This document shows, piece by piece, positions 51,856 through 60,114 of a DNA stretch of 64,000 nt; the stretch's first letter is position 1; every line of letters begins with the position of its first letter. The stretch spans positions 46,106,895-46,170,894 of the forward strand of contig CM054140.1 in NCBI GenBank assembly GCA_028751875.1. The letters run 5' to 3'. Source of the stretch: Rapana venosa (taxonomy: Eukaryota > Mollusca > Gastropoda > Neogastropoda > Muricidae). Below the pieces are notes generated by a model. That model was not told the origin of the DNA, did no database searches, and saw only the letters and a list, made by a program, of their open reading frames with translations. Made by a program: the position numbers and the translations under genes.

Positions 51856-53378
51856 TGTGTGTGTGTGTGTGTGTGTAACTAGCACAGCTACACCATGAGT
51901 CAGGTGGAGTGTGACTTCCCACTCCAGAATGGTGACTATCAAAACATTCTTCAAAAACAACATCATGAGGACAGTTCTGCTACTTAGACATACTCAAAGC
52001 ATAGGAGTGGAAGAGAAATCAATAGGGCATTATAACATGCATGCAAGATCTAAACAAAAGGGCCACAAATATTACTATGTTTTAATTTGATATGAGTATG
52101 TGTGTTTAAAAAAACCACTTAAATAAATTATGCTAACATAAAAGGGGACGGGATAGCTCAGTGGTCAGAGCACTTGCTTTCCCCCAGCCAAGTTAAGCAG
52201 CGTCGAGCGTGGTTACCAGTTGGATGGGTGACCGTTTGCGCGCCTTGGCTTCAGTACAGTTCCCCCAGTTCACCCAGCTGTAAATGGGTACGTGTCCTCT
52301 TTAGGGTCAGGGAAGGTACAGCAGCGAGGGAGAGGAGATGGGCGCCACCCTCAATATGCTGGCCCTAGAGAAGTGAGTTCTCTGACGCCTCGCTCTCCTA
52401 CGACCTTAAAGGTTATGGGACACCTTTACCTTTAACATAATGAGAACAGGGCAAAAACAGTGATGCTGGGAATGTTCAAACTGGTTTGACATTATGTGAC
52501 ATGACTTTAGTTTACAGCTTCATTTCCTAATAAGTAATACTACTAGTATCAATTAGACTGAGGAGAATCAGAAACCTTCAGGTAATTTGAAAACACTCTT
52601 AAAAATTGCTTTATCTAAAGCAGTCAATTGTTGTTTTGTGTGGTCCCAGCTTTCTTGTGTACCGTAGCAATCAGTTCAGGGTGGGAGCCAGATAGAGTAC
52701 CCCAAATCCAACAATATAAACAATACTGTAACAACGATTAAACCCAAGAGTAGCAGTGTACTATGCTAGTTGTAGTTCAAACACATGAGTTCCATGTCAA
52801 CAATATACTGTGCTAATAAAGATCAAACTCAGGACTTACATGTCAAAAGTGCACTGAGACAATTCAAGTTCAAATCTTTGAGGTCAACAGTGCACTATGC
52901 TTATCAAAGATCAAACTCATGACTTACATGTTAACAGCGCACTATGACGATCAAAGATGAAACCCTTGTGGTCCATCTCAACAGTGTACTGTGCCAATTA
53001 TAGATCAAACCCATGAGTATATAATCAAAGAGCTTTAGATCTATCTGAGAGGTTGGGTTATTTTATTCTATTTTATTTTTTTAAAGACAAATATAATCCT
53101 CTTGTTACTTTATAGCAGTCCAGTTTCTAGTCTGCAAAATTTAACAAATCAAAGAATACAATATCACACTGATGATCACTCTGTTGATCAAATTATATGG
53201 TTACAATTACTATAAGTTTTAAACTTGCAAACAAAATGCCAACTTACTTGCGTTCACAGGCTCCTCCTCATCATCTCTTGACACTTTCTCCACTTTGGCC
53301 AAGTTGCCAGAGTCAAACTTTGATGTAAAGGTCAGGTTTCCTATTCTTGTCTCCATTTTGTTTTTTCCTTCCCAGTTT
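33065..53378 (-). CDS. AGBL5: AGBL5, cytosolic carboxypeptidase-like protein 5 (CCP5)
   Basis: The joined exons encode an M14D metallocarboxypeptidase of the CCP5 type. Family knowledge: CCP5 removes glutamate branch points from polyglutamylated tubulin in the cytosol, cilia and spindle. Seen: N-domain motifs ([38 protein letters not shown]), then the catalytic domain with zinc ligands HPGE (H252, E255) and DLHGH (H616), substrate-side NPDG and RTD.RG.NLNR, and the catalytic Glu in TLECNYN (E698). The first two ligands have the human CCP5 numbering as I recall it, and the 82-residue spacing from H616 to E698 also matches. A Ser/acidic insert of about 180 extra residues separates E255 from H616. 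The tail is long, basic and Ser-rich, with LGPVRE conserved. The start ATG at 53356 gives [20 protein letters not shown], aligned with the family N-terminus. Two exon junctions in the tail are out of phase. Confidence 0.96.
33234..33590 (-). CDS. AGBL5: AGBL5 basic tail exon
   Basis: After a gtgtccacag acceptor the phase-2 start completes Ser and reads [20 protein letters not shown], then a run with [13 protein letters not shown], an acidic patch GEEPAEDEG and KKHHHKKHK. The frame stays open to a stop at 33065, but coding character fades after TPPKSSSR. A weak donor CCAG/GTCCCT at 33233 is therefore proposed as the exon end, with the open stretch to 33065 as the alternative terminus. Confidence 0.8.
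33633..34244. other. AGBL5 intron with CA-rich stretches
   Basis: Interspersed CA runs at 33650-33800 and 34185-34230 sit in otherwise plain AT-rich sequence. Nothing else is recognised. Confidence 0.6.
34288..34631 (-). CDS. AGBL5: AGBL5 tail exon, Ser/Thr/Pro-rich
   Basis: The frame reads [20 protein letters not shown] and continues with Ser/Thr/Pro-rich sequence to EGDAALADQ, ending CAGAG/GTATAG. It starts in phase 0 and ends in phase 2, like the exon at 35515-35696, so the two could be alternatives. Confidence 0.75.
34735..34830 (+). repeat. Dispersed repeat C fragment
   Basis: ccccaaagtcagaatgcagc, taccttcatggtgggcaaaa and tctcaccattggtgaacctc match the fragment at 35027 and the 3' part of the SINE-like copy at 59.2-59.5 kb. 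Confidence 0.75.
35027..35130 (+). repeat. Dispersed repeat C fragment
   Basis: A second, more diverged copy about 300 bp from the first, ending in the same acattggtgaacatcggagc ctctagcc-type words. The pair could be a local duplication or two insertions. Confidence 0.7.
35515..35696 (-). CDS. AGBL5: AGBL5 tail exon, [12 protein letters not shown]
   Basis: Acceptor ctctgtttcag and donor AATGG/GTCAGT bound 60 codons reading [20 protein letters not shown] and ending SGPAGFNTN. It starts in phase 0 and ends in phase 2. It can join directly to the exon at 33590 but not to the one at 34631. Confidence 0.82.
35967..36241 (-). CDS. AGBL5: AGBL5 tail exon, Ser/Asn-rich
   Basis: In phase with the RRDS exon, it reads [20 protein letters not shown] and later [18 protein letters not shown]. 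Acceptor gtttcaacag, donor CTG/GTAGGT, phase 0. Low-complexity tail with no known fold. Confidence 0.85.
36290..36416. repeat. (CA)n-(CT)n-(CA)n-(CT)n array
   Basis: Alternating CA and CT blocks, with a final pyrimidine tract of about 50 bp, lie next to the acceptor of the AGBL5 exon at 36241. Confidence 0.95.
37319..37607 (-). CDS. AGBL5: AGBL5 tail exon with RRDS repeats and LGPVRE
   Basis: The open frame carries five copies of a 10-13 residue unit beginning (G/R)R(R/K)DS, such as [12 protein letters not shown], and ends with KRELGPVRE, a motif also found in vertebrate CCP5 tails. The acceptor tgcatgcag gives a phase-0 start, out of step with the phase-2 end of the previous exon. Donor GAAG/GTGAGA. 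Confidence 0.85.
37806..37894. repeat. (CA)n-(CT)n microsatellite
   Basis: About 59 bp of pure CA is followed by about 30 bp of pure CT within an AGBL5 intron. Confidence 0.97.
38419..38556 (+). repeat. Duplicated intronic block, copy 1
   Basis: gcatgtaataatgcatacac, a C-rich run, cacataattatctctccata and cagtttgaccctaaacccaa repeat, in the same order, the block at 39134-39281. It ends a few bases short of the donor of the AGBL5 exon at 38569. Confidence 0.88.
38569..38753 (-). CDS. AGBL5: AGBL5 exon, end of the catalytic domain
   Basis: [20 protein letters not shown] then LTLSEHSS matches the last helices of CCP5. It runs into a basic stretch ([10 protein letters not shown]) and ends AATGG/GTGAGT in phase 2. 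That phase does not fit the next recognised exon. Confidence 0.93.
39061..39130 (+). mobile_element. SINE family A, 3' fragment
   Basis: aaaagcacatgagtgcttat, tccattatccttgatataaa and an AATA-type tail. Only the last 70 bp of the element are present. Confidence 0.85.
39134..39281 (+). repeat. Duplicated intronic block, copy 2
   Basis: Second copy of the block at 38419, again ending immediately before an AGBL5 splice donor (exon at 39288). Confidence 0.88.
39288..39423 (-). CDS. AGBL5: AGBL5 exon with catalytic glutamate
   Basis: It starts by completing Ser694 and reads [15 protein letters not shown], where E698 is the general base/acid of the M14 family. It continues with [20 protein letters not shown]. 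Donor GAT/GTGAGT, phase 0. Confidence 0.97.
39624..39692. repeat. (CA)n microsatellite
   Basis: About 65 bp of nearly pure CA in an AGBL5 intron. Confidence 0.97.
39779..39948 (-). CDS. AGBL5: AGBL5 exon, [14 protein letters not shown]
   Basis: Residues 638-694 include [29 protein letters not shown] and [13 protein letters not shown], very close to CCP5 across animals. It ends CACAG/GTCAGT. Confidence 0.97.
40037..40232. repeat. (GT)n array with internal ttcatt spacers
   Basis: Four GT runs are separated by gttcatttg or gttcattg, so the array has a higher-order unit of roughly 30-55 bp. Confidence 0.93.
40240..41420. other. AGBL5 intron, AT-rich with CA runs
   Basis: Plain AT-rich sequence. 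Scattered CA runs at 40930-41050 and 41160-41205 create false Cys/Val or His/Thr frames. Nothing else is recognised. Confidence 0.6.
41432..42613 (-). CDS. AGBL5: AGBL5 large catalytic exon with species-type insert
   Basis: This 394-codon exon (residues 244-637) holds [12 protein letters not shown] (zinc ligands H252 and E255), [22 protein letters not shown] and, near the end, [18 protein letters not shown] (H616). Between about residues 341 and 605 lies a Ser/Thr/Asp/Glu-rich stretch with an acidic run GSEDEEEPS. Vertebrate CCP5 has a shorter loop there. Acceptor ttaacatcag, donor CAG/GTAAGA, phase 0 at both ends. Confidence 0.97.
42614..44122. other. AGBL5 intron, nothing recognised
   Basis: About 1.5 kb of AT-rich DNA without long tandem arrays, SINEs or open frames that look coding. 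Confidence 0.6.
44123..44303 (-). CDS. AGBL5: AGBL5 exon, LLTITSCHG
   Basis: Residues 183-243 include [20 protein letters not shown] followed by TITSCHG, the strand leading to the first zinc ligands. The donor is AAAAGG/GTAAGT in phase 0. Confidence 0.96.
44545..44610 (+). mobile_element. SINE family A, 3' fragment
   Basis: acacatgagcgcttattcca, ctatccttgaaataaaagaa and an AATA-type tail in an AGBL5 intron. Confidence 0.82.
44611..45647. other. AGBL5 intron, nothing recognised
   Basis: AT-rich sequence with no repeat or coding signal that I can support. Confidence 0.55.
45648..45814 (-). CDS. AGBL5: AGBL5 exon, FAFCFPWSY
   Basis: Acceptor ccttttcag; reads [16 protein letters not shown] and [17 protein letters not shown], matching the end of the CCP5 N-domain and the start of the M14 fold. 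The - strand frame with an ATG seen over the same bases is a shadow. Confidence 0.95.
45815..46834. other. AGBL5 intron, nothing recognised
   Basis: AT-rich sequence; no SINE, MITE or open frame stands out. Confidence 0.55.
46835..47006 (-). CDS. AGBL5: AGBL5 exon, CCP N-domain
   Basis: Residues 70-127 read [20 protein letters not shown] and then [13 protein letters not shown] through to [11 protein letters not shown]. This is the beta-sandwich N-domain typical of cytosolic carboxypeptidases. GAG/GTTAGT donor, phase 0. Confidence 0.96.
47361..47590 (+). mobile_element. SINE family A, 5'-truncated copy with (AAAG)n tail
   Basis: It begins in the body (gcagacgtgtgcaaacgcat), continues ttaaaacctattcccctttt and gcttattccattatccttga, and ends in AATA then GAAA repeats. 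Confidence 0.85.
47720..47932 (-). mobile_element. SINE family A, 5'-truncated copy, reverse orientation
   Basis: The reverse complement reads as the family A body and tail, with TTTATT repeats at its left end. Its right edge coincides with the left target duplication of the adjacent RTE-like insertion. Confidence 0.85.
47921..48407 (+). mobile_element. 5'-truncated RTE-like retrotransposon with 12-bp target duplication
   Basis: From 47934 to 48377 an open frame encodes the C-terminal end of a non-LTR polymerase: [46 protein letters not shown] and [19 protein letters not shown] short 3' end with a (TGA)n tail follows. The word tgcattcacaca flanks it at 47921-47932 and 48396-48407. The frame is unbroken, so the insertion is young, but endonuclease and catalytic parts are missing. 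RTE assignment rests on the short 3' end and the TGA repeat and is provisional. Confidence 0.88.
48530..48722 (+). pseudogene. 3' fragment of a second RTE-like retrotransposon
   Basis: A 60-codon open frame reads [20 protein letters not shown] and [20 protein letters not shown], then a stop and a short ATG-repeat tail. It belongs to a different subfamily from the copy 130 bp upstream. Confidence 0.8.
48723..49600. other. AGBL5 intron, nothing recognised
   Basis: AT-rich sequence with a short CA run at 49.26 kb; no other feature. Confidence 0.55.
49605..49710 (-). mobile_element. SINE family A, partial copy
   Basis: On the - strand, cccgggtttgaatcccattc is the B-box region, followed by gttaatgtcagtgctgactc as in other family A copies. 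The A-box half and the 3' half are missing or unrecognisable. Confidence 0.75.
49867..49966 (-). CDS. AGBL5: AGBL5 exon, [12 protein letters not shown]
   Basis: It lies between a ttctgattcag acceptor and an ACAG/GTTAGG donor. Residues 37-70 include [13 protein letters not shown] and ENGNR, signatures of the CCP N-domain. Confidence 0.95.
50731..50768. repeat. Poly(C) then poly(A) run
   Basis: About 16 C in a row followed by about 11 A. Confidence 0.95.
50984..51008. repeat. Poly(C) run
   Basis: 25 consecutive C on the + strand, ending in cgcgc. Confidence 0.97.
51724..51877. repeat. Inverted (CA)n/(TG)n array
   Basis: About 47 bp of CA repeat (with one aaa interruption) switches through cagtg into about 105 bp of TG repeat. 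The two halves are complementary, so the strand can fold on itself. Confidence 0.97.
52134..52440 (+). mobile_element. Chimeric tRNA/5S-rRNA SINE, copy 3, with target duplication
   Basis: Head gggatagctcagtggtcaga, 5S-derived block through TTGGATGGGTGACCG at 52220-52234, shared body and tail cacctttacctttaa. An 8-bp flank taacataa at 52134-52141 and 52433-52440 fits a target duplication. It lies in an AGBL5 intron. Confidence 0.87.
52709..53020 (+). repeat. 47-bp minisatellite, about six to seven units
   Basis: The clearest unit is caacagtgcactatgcttat then caaagatcaaactcatgact and tacatgt. Flanking units diverge by 20-30%. It lies just left of the first AGBL5 coding exon, within its first coding intron. 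Confidence 0.82.
53248..53356 (-). CDS. AGBL5: AGBL5 first coding exon
   Basis: It encodes residues 1-36 ([10 protein letters not shown], then [15 protein letters not shown] and an acidic run) and ends GCAA/GTAAGT. An acceptor-like tttttttccaacag just upstream (exon start 53378) suggests that the 22 bases before the ATG are the end of a 5' UTR split by an intron. Confidence 0.93.
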
Positions 53379-55340
53379 CTGTTGGAAAAAAAGCGGGATG
53401 TGAATATTAAATGGCTTGAAGGAACACTGTTGATTAAGCAAAATGTCTTCTGTGAGGATTCATGACAGTGGTTCACAAGTAAGCTTTAGTTTCAGGTTCC
53501 ACTGAGGAATATTGTAAAGCTCATATGTTGAACATTACAGACAGAAGACCAGGCCTGTATCCTATTTCATGTGATGCATGCATTACTCAATAGATACTGA
53601 CAGGATTATATAAAATATATTTCTAATTTCAGACCCCATGATAAAGCTTTTTCCATTATCTCATCTGCTCTGTTGTTGTGGGTTTTCTTCTCCTGGTAGT
53701 AATATTGTGCGAAGGTATTTAAACATTAAGGGCCCTTCAAGAGCAGACTCCTATTTGTACAGTAAAGTGTGTCCCAAGGATTCTGTCACTTAAGCTGCAG
53801 ACAGCCACAGATGAATATATAATTATATATATAATATATAGAATTCCAAAGTTAAAGTTCAACAGAGAATATAAAATTCTTAAGTTAAAGAAACAGAGAA
53901 CAGGTTTGTGAATAACACACACACGCACGCACGCACTCACACACACACGCACGCAGGGTATGAAATTTACAACAGTGACCATTGAATTCTGTGCACACAT
54001 GCAAATTCATGCATTTGATAGAAATTTAAGGCTTGAGTGGTGAATTGGGTCAATGTAATGGTCAACTCAGCATCAGCTTAGTATATTTCTGAATGTCACT
54101 ACATTCATCATACTTACCACCAGCCCCTACCATCTCCCAACCCCCTGGTCCCCACTTCAAATTACTTAATTTTAACACATCAATGTTCTATGACACCTAT
54201 GGACTAATAGTTAATACATATGAACATTAATTTTGGGAGATTTTTTAAAAGTGTAATTTATATCATAGGAACACACTCTCACTCACTCTCCCCCCTCCTC
54301 CCTTTCAACTCCCCGAGTAGTCATTAAATGCACAACACAAAAATATTGATAATGCAATGTCTTTTGGGCAAAGAACACCCCTCTCCAGATTACATATTGC
54401 ATGCTGGATGTGTTTATAGATGTGTTTATATCATCCATACCAAAAACTGACCAACTCTTTTATGAAACCAAAGGGCTTATAACATAAAACTAAAAGGTAT
54501 TGGGCAAACAATGATACATAGACACATGGAAACTTGGTGTGTTTAAGGTCTCATTCAAAGGACTTGTAGGAGAATGGAAATGGAGCCATTCTTACGTCTG
54601 GAAGAAAACTTCCTTAAACGAACAGGTCAGGAATGAGTCAAATGTGTGCCATCTGATTGCCTTAGATTATGAGTCCAATGCTCTATCAACCCAGTTTGCT
54701 GTCATTGCTGCAGTTGTATCAAAGTCCTAGAACAGACTCACAATTTTTTGGACAATAATTCAAATGCAATGAAACATTCTTTTCCACTTGGCTGATGGCA
54801 GCAAACTTTGGTAGGCTTCTAACATCAAGTGGTCATGCTGGAGGTTTTTGATTCCATCCCATAGTTCCATTCCTGAATCATAAGTACTGTGTTAGTTTTT
54901 ACGTCATCATTATCATATAAAAAAAAAGGGGGGAGTAAGCCACTGTTAGGTCACCACATGTAAACAAATCTGGGAGATCACACAAGATTCCTGCAAGTAT
55001 ATAGATAATCCATGAGGCACAGCTTTGAATCAAATCAGCAAATACTATCACTGCAAAACACCCAAAGTCAAACACTTCACAAACTCAGAATTGAACATGT
55101 AGCCTCAACAATTGCTTAAATCAATAAAACATACCAATTCATCTGATACTGATCATATCAGACACAGTAAAATAATGCAGGTTGTAACACTGTACAGTCC
55201 TCTTTTGCACTGCAACTGATTAAACTTGCAGAACATGATAAATGCAATGGAAATGTGTTAGGATTCAACTTCAAGAGGTGGAAGTCTAAGACATGCTTGC
55301 TAAGAAACCGATGTGACTGTGCTTTATGCAGGACTGAGCT
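53379..55340. other. Upstream of AGBL5 coding start, no gene recognised
   Basis: AT-rich DNA with a short CA/CGCA run at 53.92 kb and a tRNA-like relic near 54.64-54.70 kb. It is probably the 5' UTR intron of AGBL5, but no leader exon could be placed with confidence. Confidence 0.45.
54636..54710 (-). repeat. Relic of a tRNA-derived head
   Basis: On the - strand, gggttgatagagcattggac followed by tcataatctaag resembles the D-arm and anticodon arm of a tRNA-Met-like sequence. There is no T-arm or closing stem, so it is not a gene. Confidence 0.4.
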
Positions 55341-55344
55341 TGTC

Positions 55345-55440
55345 TAATCACCACGTGAAACAGCTCATTGCATGCCGACGACCGGCGGGCTTAGCCTATA
55401 TGCCGCTAACGAAGTGACATACAACACCATGACGTATTTT
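55345..55440 (-). promoter_or_regulatory. Possible AGBL5 promoter patch
   Basis: A CpG-containing island (gccgacgaccggcgggc) in AT-rich surroundings carries a CACGTG E-box at 55352-55357 and a CRE-like TGACGTA at 55430-55436. It lies about 2 kb upstream of the AGBL5 ATG. No TATA box or leader exon donor was identified. Confidence 0.25.
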
Positions 55441-56029
55441 CTAATTCCATAGGTTACACAGTACTGACAGCAGATAGCTGACTGTGTCTTAGGTTGTTTT
55501 TGTCAACATCTGCAGCATTATACATCATTAAACAATAAAAAATCCCTTTTCACGAATCATACGTATATGAGCTACATTTTGAAGTTAAGCATACAATGCA
55601 TTGTTGGCATTTGAAAACAACTTCGTCTCTTATTGTTGTCCAAACAAGTTTCAGTTATAATCAAAGTTAGCACTAAAAAACAAATTTCAAACAAGTCTTA
55701 CCACATCTGACCATGCAGTAAAGTAAGATCACAAATGATCTTTTGAAGTTGAAATAAACACGACTTTTCAACTACATGTTGTCTTATTTGTCACAGTTAA
55801 AGCCCTGGTCTACCCTGCAAAGAGATATGGTGGACATATTGTAAACTATCATGGTTGCTGACCATGTGACCTCAGTTACAAACAACGATTGGTTAATTCA
55901 TTCAAACTAGTCTGCTGTCTCTACATTTATGCAAACGACAGCTGAGTTGATCTGTAAGAAAGTTGCAACATTCAAAAAGAATGTATGAAATAAGTACAAC
56001 TTTTATATTAGTCCTTGTCTTTTTCAGTT

Positions 56030-56735
56030 TGTGAAATAACCGTACGTTCTATAAACCCGATCTTTGAGATTAAAAGAACACAGAGATAGACAACTGTGTT
56101 TTCTCAAAATGAAGAGGAGTGATATACTTATTTCCCTTGTTCTCTGTTTTGTTGTTCGTTTGTTTGCTTGTTTTGTTATAGTTTTTATTGTTTGTTTTTG
56201 TTTTAATAAATCGCAAATTAGTGTCATGTCATACAAAATTTCATACCGCTTTTATCAGCTTTCACACTATGTCAATAGTGCAATACACTTGAGAACTCAG
56301 GTTGCAGTGTTGTGTGATTTCATTCTCAAATTGCAATGTGACAAATTTTGTTCTTGTTTCAAGTCTGCTCATAAGTTGATCATCATGATCGCCATGTTCA
56401 TCACATCACATGATCTAGATGGTATTGGGGGCATTAGAGTTGGTGATCTTACTAATATCCAAAATTTGAACAGCAGAGGCCAAAAAATACTATGAAAGAT
56501 GAAATGAAACGAAGCGCCTTGATTTGTTTGCTTTACAAGATTCTGAACTATATAAATTCCACCCATCATCATCATCATCATCATCATCATTATTATTACT
56601 GCTTTTATCATCATCATCATCATCATCATCATCAAATGAAAACCAATGTACATTAATCAGATGACGTTGAAATAATCCTTTGACAGTCAGAGCTATAGTA
56701 CCCATTTCTTGGTATAAACCTTTTCGAACATGGTA
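56030..56735. other. AT-rich stretch with ATC trinucleotide arrays
   Basis: Two (ATC)n runs at 56567-56590 and 56608-56634; otherwise no feature. Confidence 0.6.
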
Positions 56736-56736
56736 A

Positions 56737-56960
56737 TGATGGACGCTATAGCTGAATGGTTACGACCGTTCAACTTTTAAGTCCCATGAGTTCATGGATT
56801 CGAATCTTGGCGGGGTCTGGTGAATTAAGTAAGGATGGGAACTTTTACGATATCCCATGTCAACTTCAAGTGCATATAGTCCTAACCATGAACTTTTATA
56901 CTTCTGTAAAGTTTTCCTGTCCAGTCTCTTGCCTTATTCAGATCCGACAGATCTTTATGT
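56737..56960 (+). mobile_element. tRNA-derived SINE-like element, family C
   Basis: gctatagctgaatggttacg (A-box region) and ggattcgaatcttgg (B-box) are followed by cggggtctggtgaattaag and atgtcaacttcaagtgcat. The last two words are shared with the element at 59.17 kb. Confidence 0.65.
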
Positions 56961-57069
56961 TTCAAGGGTTACAGATAAGCATTCATATACTTTTTTTCAT
57001 CCCGACCTTGAAGAGAGATGCGAATGTGTGAATATTCAATTTAGTTCAATACTGCATGTTTGAGTGTTC

Positions 57070-58339
57070 CTTTGTTGAAGCGGGCTCCTATGGCGGTGGC
57101 TTGTTTCAGTTTTGTAATATTTTGCTTTTAATAAATTTTTTCTGACTGCAGTTTGCATACTGGTTGATTCTATCCTGGTGGAAAGCACTGATAACGGTTA
57201 TAGCTTTTGCTGTGCTGCTAAGCACCAACAAACATAGACTGTTTGTTGTCTGTCATTCTGTTGTGAAAAATCAGGGACGAACGGAGGACTAGTACAGTCT
57301 ATGCCTGCATCCTTAGGCTGAATACTTTGGCTCTGATTAGCCCCGCTTTGGCCAGCCGTTGGTCAGACCTCCCTTACACTAAAATCCATCATAAAATATT
57401 CGACTTTCAGGAGGGGAGAGGGGGGTGGTGGTGACAAAACATAGACCACAATTCTCATCTGATAGCAATGGAGGCAGTGTCGACAAACGTTCGAAAGCTG
57501 TGGATCACAAAATGAACGAAACTGGCCAGTACTGGGACGAAAACATGCATGGAAGGAGGAACAGTGTGGTCTAGGGTACAGTAATGTGTAAAATACCAGT
57601 AACGAAATCAAAGAAAACAAATGACAAGCAAAGGAAAAAAAAGTTTAGAAGAGACTGTAGGCGTTGTACATTAAAGTAAAAAGGCAAATGAAAAACGCGT
57701 TGACGTAGTTGCAGACAAGATTCGTAACTGGTATAAGATCACCTTGATATAAAGCAAGCAAAAGAGCGTGGCACTGAACACAGGAGTGTAAACTGTACAA
57801 GAAAAAAATCCACACCCAGAAACCTGAACACTAGGTAGACTAACCCACTGCTGGCTCTGAACTTGGCAACCGTCTGTCGCAGAGAGATCTAGAAGTGCTT
57901 GTTCAACTCGGGCTAGGGAGACTCACAAGGACAGTCTGGACTTTGTTCAGGCCCGGGAGATGGATCCCCAACCCCCTTCATTGTTTACATTACCTTACCT
58001 TAATTCTCTCTGTGCCAGGAGGCACACAAGGCTTGAACATATAAAATGCATACAAACTGAATAAAAGAATCATGCTAAAAAAAATCAGAAGGCAGGTCAA
58101 ACTTTGTGATCGCCTTACTGTGTGATGTGTAAGTGCATTGTCTGTTGTTCTGAGAGACCTGAATAGTGAGTGCTATTGCTCTGTCTTTGTGGCTTACCAG
58201 TGAACATGTTGGAGTGAGGAAAGTGGGGCTTTGCTCTGACTACAATTTTATTAGGACAGAATACTTTGACTGCCGTATATGCCAATATTTTGTTTACTTC
58301 TACAACACGGCTTTCTCTTTAAAAAAAAAAAAGCCAAGT

Positions 58340-58340
<1 letters not shown>
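57070..58340. other. No gene recognised
   Basis: Mixed-composition DNA without a frame of coding quality on either strand, and without known repeats. Confidence 0.5.

Positions 58341-58402
<62 letters not shown>
58341..58402. repeat. (CA)n microsatellite
   Basis: About 60 bp of pure CA. Confidence 0.97.
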
Positions 58403-58403
<1 letters not shown>

Positions 58404-58647
58404 CCACAGTGAAAGCATAACAACCAACATATATAGATGTTCCCCAATATTTCGTACGAAAGAAAGCACACATTTTCACCAAAGTTTTGTCGTGAAAGTT
58501 GCTTACTATGGCTCTTGCGACATTCACAACGTTGTGCAAACACAGAAACTGGCGATAGCCAATCTTACTACCCTTGGGTAAGTGGAGGGGCAGCGCTAAC
58601 ACTCTTGGCAATTCTCCACCGTCTCTAGCTAACCTCTGCCCATCACA

Positions 58648-58729
58648 CATACACACACGCAAGCATGCACGCACAAACGCACGAACGCACGCACGCACGC
58701 ACGCGCACACACACACACGCATGCGCGCG

Positions 58730-58761
<32 letters not shown>

Positions 58762-58770
58762 CATATAATT
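58648..58770. repeat. (CA)/(CGCA)/(TA) compound array
   Basis: CA, CGCA and CG blocks grade into a short TA run (atatatatatatacatata). Confidence 0.93.
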
Positions 58771-58949
58771 TCCAGTATATGCCCATGATTTAACAAAAAC
58801 GATCTCCTCCTTTAAATATGTCTGCAATTACTGGAGCACTGCTAAAGAGCCATTTGCCAAACTGACATTTCTCCATTTTATATCAGTTGTGTGCTTGAGC
58901 CTGGAGTTCTTAAATGGTTACCCTGTCCAGTTTGCATTGTTGCCGTATA

Positions 58950-59053
58950 CAGGAGGAGGGGGAGGAGGGAGGAGGGGGAGGAGGGAGGAGGAGGGGAGGG
59001 GGAGGGGGAGGAGGAGGAGGAGGAGGAGGGGGAGGAGGGGGAGGAGGAGGAGA
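58950..59053. repeat. (GGA)n polypurine tract
   Basis: About 100 bp of G and A only, mainly gga and gggga units, with many G-triplets. The Arg/Gly/Glu-rich frames over it are artefacts. Confidence 0.95.
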
Positions 59054-59165
59054 ACAAACAAACAAAACAAAACCAGGTCCAAATGTTGGTTAGAAGAAGA
59101 GGGAGAAACACAAAAAAACAGGTCCATGTTGGTTCGCAAACTGCTACTTCGCCGCGGGCTTCGGT

Positions 59166-59470
59166 CTTAGTTTTAGTTCCAGTGTCGTGAGTTCGAATCT
59201 CCGTGGCGTCTGGTGAATTAAGGGTGGGGATTGCTTACGATGTCCAAGGCCAACTTCAAGTGCAGACTTGCCAGTGCCTTTTCCCCTTCGTGTATATACA
59301 CGTGTTGAAAATCAGATAAGCACGTCAAAGATCCTGTAATTCATGGCAGCGTTCGGTGGGTTACGGAAACACGAACATAACCCAGCATACATCCCCGAAG
59401 TCGGAATGCGGCTACCTTCATGGTGGGCAAAAAAACGGTCACATACACAAAATCTCTTAAGCACTCGGCT
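59166..59470 (+). mobile_element. SINE-like element, family C, longer copy
   Basis: It starts near a B-box-like gagttcgaatctccg and runs through gtctggtgaattaagggtgg, aaggccaacttcaagtgcag, cagataagcacgtcaaagat and accttcatggtgggcaaaaa. The last part matches the fragments at 34.7 and 35.0 kb, linking all four into one family. Confidence 0.7.
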
Positions 59471-59636
59471 ACAGCGCCCCTCCGATGATGCAGATGAATC
59501 AGCTGCTGTGTCCAAAATTGCAGGTATCTGTACTTCTCGGGTCTGGCTGATCCCAAGATATAATATTACGAAAAGTGAATTGCCCAGTCAGTCATGTATA
59601 GTCATAAAAGTAGCTGGTTCTCCAAATCTTCACACA

Positions 59637-59683
59637 GAGAGATAGAGATAGATAAATAGATAGATAGATAGATAGATAGAGAG

Positions 59684-59765
<82 letters not shown>
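59637..59765. repeat. (GATA)n-(GA)n microsatellite
   Basis: A short GATA run is followed by about 80 bp of pure GA. Confidence 0.96.
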
Positions 59766-59766
<1 letters not shown>

Positions 59767-60114
59767 CAGAGAGTCGGACAGACATGTATACAAAGACAGA
59801 GAGGGAGAGACTGACAGACAGGGACATAGATTCGGTGGAATCGTGGGTTGGGTGGTAAGAAAAATGCATGCGGGCAGCTACCATGTCTGTACCGGTAGAT
59901 AAAGACAGAAATATACACAATCCGACAGGCAAGCAGATACAACCAATCATTCCCAGGCATGGTTTAACGCTTTATTGATTTGAACTTTCCAACCAAAATA
60001 AATATTTCATTGTACACAGCGTATTATGGAATCATATCTACATTGAAATAAATATGAACACACACAAAAGCTGTCATATAGGTTTCGTACATGTTTTATC
60101 GGTCACACACGCGA

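Noticed and set aside
58889..59190. Arg/Glu/Gly-rich frames of about 95 residues
   Set aside because: They come from the GGA polypurine tract.
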